From: Planctomycetota bacterium
Lineage (GTDB): Bacteria > Planctomycetota > Phycisphaerae > UBA1845 > UTPLA1
DNA: 64,000 nt
Assembly: GCA_016712275.1 (NCBI GenBank)
Contig: JADJRI010000001.1
Coordinates: forward strand, 62,001-126,000
Direction of reading: 5' to 3'
The first letter of the stretch is position 1, and the number at the start of each line of letters is the position of its first letter. This document shows, piece after piece, positions 59,183 to 64,000 of this stretch. The notes under the pieces were generated by a model that was given only the letters and a program-made list of their open reading frames with translations, was not told the origin of the DNA and did no database searches. The translations under genes and the position numbers were made by a program.

Positions 59183-59859
59183 TCACTTCTGCCGCTTCAC
59201 CATCGCCTCCACTGCCACCGGCACGTACGGAATAATACACCCCTTCGACATCGGCCAATCCTTGTACAGCCCGATCTTCTCGCCGATGGCGATCGCCCGC
59301 TTGCGGAGTTTCGCGTCCTTGATGCCGATCGCCATAAGCGTGTTGTTCATCGTCCATTGCACTTTCGGTTTGGCTTTCGGCATTTCTTTTTCAACGCGGT
59401 CGAGCAGCGCGGCGAAATCGAGACCGTCGGAACACTTGTTCACGGCACTGGCCGTGAAGTGCCAGCCAGCGCGGGCGGCCCAACGGTCCTTGTCCTTCAT
59501 CCACTTCGCGCAGCGCATCCTTCTCGGGATTGCGCGACGACGTAGCTATTCAGCCAGTCCGCCACCGGCGCACAGGAGATCGATCGCGTCATCGCATCGA
59601 GCTCCTTTGCAGAAAGCGACTTCGGCTTGATGATGAGCGTAGCCAGCAGCTGCGCTTCCATGTTGCCCGTTTCCCACAATTTGAGCGCGAGCTCGTGATC
59701 GCTTTTGATCTTCTTGGCGATCGCGCGAATGTCGCCCATCGGCACGCCGAACTGGTCGTCGGGCGGGGTCGTCCCGTCGGGCCCGACCTTGGCGTTGTGC
59801 TTGTGGCGGGCGTCATTGCCTTTGGACTTGAGTTGTGCAAGTACTTCTTTCGTTGTCAT
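59183..59859 (-). CDS. AlkD-like DNA alkylation repair protein (frameshifted)
   Basis: HEAT-like-repeat protein of the DNA alkylation repair family (PF08713). The N-terminal part from ATG 59859 has DDQFGVPMGDIRAIAKKI and LWETGNMEAQLLATLIIK; the C-terminal part (KWMKDKDRWAARAGWHFTAS) is in another frame. Between about 59505 and 59545 at least two indels are needed to read SYVVA-NPEKDALR-KWMKDKD. Upstream ATGs at 59868 and 59871 are also possible starts. Glycosylase activity on alkylated bases is predicted by family only. Confidence 0.78.
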
Positions 59860-60085
59860 GCCGGTCATCATACCAACCGGCCTCTTGACGCGCAGCAAGC
59901 GTGTGCAGAAAGCAGGAAAGGGGTATCCCACTCAGAGGTAAGAACCCGTCGGGCAAGCAGATGGATCCGGCCGCGCTGGCGCGCGGTAATTAAGAAAACG
60001 GTAGCGGCCGGCAGGTGGCCAAATTCCGGTTTGATTTCATCATGGCCGACGAATGAGCGGCCGCCGTCCCTGACGCGGCAAGTCC

Positions 60086-60244
60086 TTATTCGGCGTCATA
60101 GCAAGTCGGATGCACCGTCTCATCATGATGCCGGTGCAGAGCGTGCCACAGCGAGCCCCAGAAATGCCTGATCGCGGACAATACCCTCGACATTCCATTT
60201 TCATGGTGAGTGACCGTTTTTGAGACAGAGATGGCGGATTCCAT
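60086..60244 (-). CDS. Small protein, 52 aa, with good ribosome-binding site
   Basis: ATG 60244 follows AGGAG eight bases upstream. The product MESAISVSKTVTHHENGMSR... ending CYDAE is His- and Trp-rich with one amphipathic helix (RVLSAIRHFWGSLWHALHRH). No family recognised. The same frame continues upstream of the start to 60514, so a longer product cannot be excluded. Supported only by the ribosome-binding site and composition. Confidence 0.35.
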   Translation of the reverse strand: MESAISVSKTVTHHENGMSRVLSAIRHFWGSLWHALHRHHDETVHPTCYDAE

Positions 60245-60855
60245 GATGAGTCTCCTGCCGGAAAAAAGCAGACCCGGCATTGCCGCGAGGCCGACCACTC
60301 CCTGCACGAGCAATGCCAAACCACCGAAGTCCCGCTGAAATGCCACGCTCCCCGTTGCCAGGCACAAAAATCGCGCAAGAACTCCCAAGTTATCCCCTGA
60401 TTGGAGGTGAGAATTACCCACGTGGAAAGACAGGTGGTCGCCCGTTATACTTGAGACATACCAAGGTGGGCAGTATTGGATGGAGTGGTAACGGCGTCGA
60501 TTTATAGATAGCAATTCTCCACGTTTTTTAGCCTCCCCGAGTCGTTCCTCCCCAATCCCCCCTTTTGAGCGATAACAGTTATCAGCCCTTTGGATTCCGC
60601 CGAATCATAATGATCGGTGAAAAAAACCGCCTAAGTGCATGGATTTGTGCTATTTAGGGATTCCTAGCATTTTCGTTGCAAGCCATTTTCCGTTTTGCAA
60701 CGTCGTCATGCTTAGGATCAAAGGATGGGGTTTGCTGATTTCCGCCCACTGGGGAAACAAGCCGGCATGAGGCATAAACCTATTGGGATGGGCTGATTTC
60801 CGCCCGCCGCCATGTAGGTTGCGAATGCCTTCATCGCCTGTCCGTTGGAACGAAA
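60245..60855. other. Intergenic region with a 14-bp direct repeat
   Basis: About 600 bases with no supported gene. The motif gctgatttccgccc occurs twice, at 60734-60747 and 60792-60805, 58 bases apart, just before the kinase gene. It could be an operator pair. Confidence 0.4.
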
Positions 60856-61684
60856 ATGTCCAAACGACTCGAATCGCTCATGTTCGTCCGCGAGCTTGGT
60901 ACCGGGGCCGGTACCAAGGTCATGCTCATGCGATGTTCGCGACAACAAATTCTACTGCAAAAAATATGTCGGTGCGTCCGCCGAAAACTTCAATTCACAG
61001 GTCCGCCAGCTCAAAAACGAATTTGACGTCGGCATTCAAAACGAACACCCGGTTCTTCGAAAAACCCTCGAATACGGCATTGTGAAGCGAAAGCTCCGGG
61101 CCGTTGAAGCCTACAACATCCTCGACTATGTCGATGGCATTCCGCTCGATAAATACGTCGAAGACTGCTCGCCCAACCTGATCGTAAAAATCTTCTGGCA
61201 TGTCGCCGATGGGCTGGCCGATCTGCACAACCGGGGTTACATCCACGGCGACCTCAAGCCCATCAACATCCTGTGCGCCAAGAACGGCCGGCCGACGTTG
61301 ATCGACTTCGGACAGGCCTGCCCGATGTACACCAAAAAAGAGCGCATCCAGGGCACCAAAGACTACATCGCCAAGGAGCAGGTCGAACGCCGCGCCCTCG
61401 ATCAGCGCACCGATGTCTTCGGCCTCGGCGCGACCATGCACCGCATTTTCTTCGGTCGCACGGTCGAAACAGAATTGAATTCGTCCGCCGTCACCAAGTC
61501 CGGCGTCAGTGTCTATACCTGGCGAAATGAAAAGCAGGATACGACATCCCAGTCGCTCGACCCGGCGCTGGTCAAACTCATCGATGATTGCTGCCAACCT
61601 GAACGCGAAGACCGGCCGAAGACGATGAATCTCGTGAAGGATCGGCTGGAAGTGACCTTTGAACGCATTTCAAAAACCGCCTGA
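60856..61684 (+). CDS. Serine/threonine protein kinase (5' frameshift)
   Basis: Eukaryotic-like protein kinase, cytoplasmic, with no membrane segment or sensor domain. The N-terminus from ATG 60856 (MSKRLESLMFVRELGTGAG) supplies the Gly-rich loop, and after a break near 60931 the frame continues DVRDNKFYCKKYVG with the ATP-binding Lys. The catalytic loop is YIHGDLKPINILC (HGDLKPxN), the metal-binding DFG is LIDFGQACP, and the activation segment GTKDYIAKEQ carries the substrate-binding region. It is about 275 aa and complete. Substrates are unknown. Confidence 0.88.
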
Positions 61685-61712
61685 ATGGCTCACAGTTCGC
61701 GGTCTCGACCAA

Positions 61713-62969
61713 TCATCCAGCCGGCTTTTGCGTTAATCGCTGCGTCAAAATCGCCGACGCAACCCCCAAGGCCACGCACGAAGCAACTGTGAGCACCCCC
61801 ACCGGCAGCGCAATGCCCGAAAAACCCTCCCCCCGGATCAGTGCCATAATGCCGTCATAGGCCCAGCCGTTGATGGTCAAAAGGCCCAGTTGTTGCATAA
61901 ACGGCGGCATGACAAACCGGGGCACCATGCTCCCGCCGATGGCGCTCATGGCGAGAATCGCGATCGAGCCCAGCGCATCGAGCTGTTCGCCTGTCCGGCA
62001 AATTGATGCCATCAGCATGCCCAAGGCCGTCGCGGCAAAGCACGTTGCCAGCGTCATGACAAAGAGGCCGGCCGTGACATCCCAAATGGCGACCCGAAAG
62101 ACCAGCCATGCGTAGAGATACATCGCATAACACTGCACGATCGAGACAATCAGGCAGGTCAGAAGCTGCCCCGACAGAATATGGAAGGGCCTCAGCGGCG
62201 CCGCCAAAAGCCGGCGAATCTCGCCGCGGCGAAGCGATTCCAACATGCCCCGCGCCGCGCCCGCCGCACCGAACAGAATGAACATGGGCACGATCGCCGC
62301 CAGAAATGAGTTCTTTGCCGCATTCGGCATACCGCTCTTGATCACGCCGATCGGATTAACACGAATCAGTTGTTTTCTCGGCTTGCGATCGCCGGGCGTG
62401 CCTTCCGCCGCTGAAGCGGCCGGCATCGAAGTCGCATCCGGTTCACGATCGCTTTGAATTCCCATCGAGCTGCCAAATTGGTCGAACAACGCCCTGCCCG
62501 CCGCCATTTGCACCATGCCCGTGACGATTTCGGCCTCCATCTGCTGAGCATCGTCATAAATCACATCAACGCCGTAATGGTCCGTGCCGACCAGCATATT
62601 GGGCGATTTCGAATACCCCTCTGGGATAACCAGCGCCACCCGAAACAACCCTTCGTGCAAAATGGCCTCGCGAGCGGATTCAACCGTAAGCAGCGGCCGA
62701 TTGGCATCCTCGCCTTCATTCGTAATGACGGTCACATTGTTGGCGCGAAGCATTTGAACCAATTTCGCGCTCTCGTTCGAGTGATCGAGATCAATGACCG
62801 CAACCCGAAACGGCCGACCGGCCGCGCCGGAGAAAATCGACGTAAATATCGTGTATAGAATAATGCCCGGCACGAGCATGAAGACAACCGTCGCCCGGCC
62901 GCGCAACAGCACGCGAAGCTGGGTGGAGGAGAGCAGCCAGATGATTCGAAAAGATCGCATAATCTGCAT
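61713..62969 (-). CDS. ABC-2 type permease (DrrB/YhfE-like)
   Basis: Membrane permease of an ABC exporter. One N-terminal helix (VVFMLVPGIILYTIFTSIF) is followed by a large soluble loop of about 170 residues (including the GRALFDQFGSSMGIQ and PAASAAEGTPGD segments) and five or six C-terminal helices, typical of ABC-2 type exporters. The EIRRLLAAPLRPFHILSGQL coupling helix is conserved. The frame is intact. No ATPase is adjacent on either side. ATG 62969 or 62960 may be the start. Confidence 0.8.
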   Translation of the reverse strand: MQIMRSFRIIWLLSSTQLRVLLRGRATVVFMLVPGIILYTIFTSIFSGAAGRPFRVAVIDLDHSNESAKLVQMLRANNVTVITNEGEDANRPLLTVESAREAILHEGLFRVALVIPEGYSKSPNMLVGTDHYGVDVIYDDAQQMEAEIVTGMVQMAAGRALFDQFGSSMGIQSDREPDATSMPAASAAEGTPGDRKPRKQLIRVNPIGVIKSGMPNAAKNSFLAAIVPMFILFGAAGAARGMLESLRRGEIRRLLAAPLRPFHILSGQLLTCLIVSIVQCYAMYLYAWLVFRVAIWDVTAGLFVMTLATCFAATALGMLMASICRTGEQLDALGSIAILAMSAIGGSMVPRFVMPPFMQQLGLLTINGWAYDGIMALIRGEGFSGIALPVGVLTVASCVALGVASAILTQRLTQKPAG

Positions 62970-63092
62970 TGACTCACTCAGTTAGTCGGTAGCGCATTAA
63001 CCGGGACTCTTGACCATTGTTGCAAAACGTGTTGGCGAATGCCGTCATTCCGGCACGGACCGGCCCCAATCGTTGCTGATGCATGTAGATGT

Positions 63093-64000
63093 TCAATGCC
63101 GCACCGCCGCACGAAACGCCAATCGAAATGCGTTCCAATGGGTAAACTTGAGCCCACGAAGTTGCAACTTGATGGATTCCTCATTTGAGGCGTTGCACTC
63201 CGGGCAATTCCCATCCAATTGAAGCCCGGCGAGAACGTATCCGCACTTTCGGCAGATTGGTCGTTGCGGCTCCCATGCCGGTCCCTCCATTGGTCCCGCA
63301 TAATCGAGACCGGAACGAACCAAAACAAACAACCACCACGCACCCAGTATCGAAATTGCGACGATGTCGAATGAATCAAACATGAGATACGAAGGCGTGC
63401 TTGTTCCAAGAACCATGGTATCCTCGTTCGCAGCTTCCGGCTGTCCCATCGCGGCACGCAGTCCCGGCCAATACGTAAGCCATATCGCCATCGGTAGTAA
63501 CATGGTCAGGCTCCAAAGCGTCAACTTGAGACAACGCGGATACAGCGAACTCAACCGCTCCCCTGCCGCGAAAAGAGGCATGAGCACTGCGCCAATCACA
63601 GCAACTGCGAGAACTAGAAAACTCAAGGCTACGAAAAGATAGACCTGCATTGTAGGATCGGACGCAAGCCCATGGACAACCACTGCCAACGCGGCAAAAG
63701 GAGATCGAATGCCCTCTTCAATTGTGAAGTTCATTTCGGGCGCGTGGACGGTAAAGCTCAGAAGCCCAGGAACCCCATAGCTGCGCGTCGCGTCGCGCAA
63801 ATAATCGAATGCAACCGCTCCGGCACCAATCAAGAGGCTGAGAATCGCGTTTACGACGGACTCAAACCATCTCACCGTCGCAAGCTTCCGGCCTAAGGAT
63901 CGCGGTGCGAACCACAGACCCAACAAAATGATAGGCAATCTGGCGATCGAGGGGCTTTGATTCGGGCGTAGCAACTTTGCGGCGCATCGCAGGAAGGAGA
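63093..64000 (-). CDS. Membrane protein with C-terminal zinc ribbon, cut by window
   Basis: The frame is open to the right edge of the window (residues before a TTG at 63974 read as protein), so the 5' end lies outside. At least four hydrophobic segments (for example VVNAILSLLIGAGAVAF, YLFVALSFLVLAVAVIGAVL and SILGAWWLFVLV) are followed by the zinc ribbon CRKCGYVLAGLQLDGNCPEC. The ribbon-plus-membrane architecture matches the gene at 24609, but here the ribbon is C-terminal. Function unknown. Confidence 0.65.
   Translation of the reverse strand, partial: SFLRCAAKLLRPNQSPSIARLPIILLGLWFAPRSLGRKLATVRWFESVVNAILSLLIGAGAVAFDYLRDATRSYGVPGLLSFTVHAPEMNFTIEEGIRSPFAALAVVVHGLASDPTMQVYLFVALSFLVLAVAVIGAVLMPLFAAGERLSSLYPRCLKLTLWSLTMLLPMAIWLTYWPGLRAAMGQPEAANEDTMVLGTSTPSYLMFDSFDIVAISILGAWWLFVLVRSGLDYAGPMEGPAWEPQRPICRKCGYVLAGLQLDGNCPECNASNEESIKLQLRGLKFTHWNAFRLAFRAAVRH

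Overview
The window looks like a chromosomal piece of a Gram-negative planctomycete-like bacterium, probably close to Phycisphaerae. This is inferred from gene content, not from a marker phylogeny. The supporting signs are an LPS-export ATPase (LptB), MurA, a futalosine-route menaquinone enzyme (MqnD), several membrane proteins with planctomycete-style CxxCGYxLxGL zinc ribbons, a prepilin-associated H-X9-DG type protein, HD-GYP proteins with altered signatures, and a moderately high GC content. Genes lie on both strands in short units. Many are single genes with housekeeping or envelope roles.

Layout. 0-12 kb: HD-GYP sensor (cut by the window edge), sialidase-like lipoprotein, QueG, SppA peptidase, zinc-ribbon protein, DUF255 thioredoxin-like lipoprotein, secreted hypothetical protein, glutamate dehydrogenase, nitroreductase. 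12-20 kb: TMTC-like TPR membrane protein, FAD-dependent halogenase-like enzyme, a candidate structured RNA followed by two tRNA-Glu genes, a Rid-family protein, RecQ. 20-23 kb: lower-GC accessory segment with small hypothetical genes and an IS110 transposase. 23-28 kb: rhomboid, MogA/MoaB, zinc-ribbon/Yip1-like membrane protein, MurA, DUF89 phosphatase. 28-34 kb: HEAT-like protein, pyruvate/2-oxo acid dehydrogenase E1alpha-E1beta-E2, pseudopilin. 34-43 kb: condensation-like acyltransferase, methyltransferase, MqnD, second HD-GYP protein, SGNH-like protein, secreted H-X9-DG protein. 43-52 kb: acyl-CoA carboxylase beta chain, then an ABC exporter operon (ATPase, four FtsX-type permeases in an A-B-A'-B' order, and an HlyD-type adaptor). 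52-60 kb: methyltransferase, small ORF, thiol peroxidase, a nonsensical homopolymer tract, DUF1801 protein, a PIN-type toxin-antitoxin module lying between asnS and a diverged copy of the asnS 3' end, asnS itself, LptB, DNA alkylation repair protein. 60-64 kb: Ser/Thr kinase, ABC-2 permease, and a zinc-ribbon membrane protein cut by the right edge.

A dominant technical feature is that about twenty genes are split by single-base indels. Many of these lie in short homopolymers, and the reading frame of a recognisable family resumes immediately on the other side. Together with the homopolymer tract at about 54.24-54.63 kb, this points to residual assembly or base-calling error rather than gene decay. 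I therefore annotate the split genes as single CDSs and give the break points.

The most interesting biology is: the toxin-antitoxin cassette flanked by an attachment-site-like duplication of the asnS 3' end; a promoter-to-terminator structured RNA candidate just before two tRNA-Glu genes; the duplicated-permease ABC exporter; a dispersed palindromic repeat family with imperfect terminal inverted repeats; an IS110 element with a plausible bridge-RNA leader; and an AsnRS with a coiled-coil insertion.
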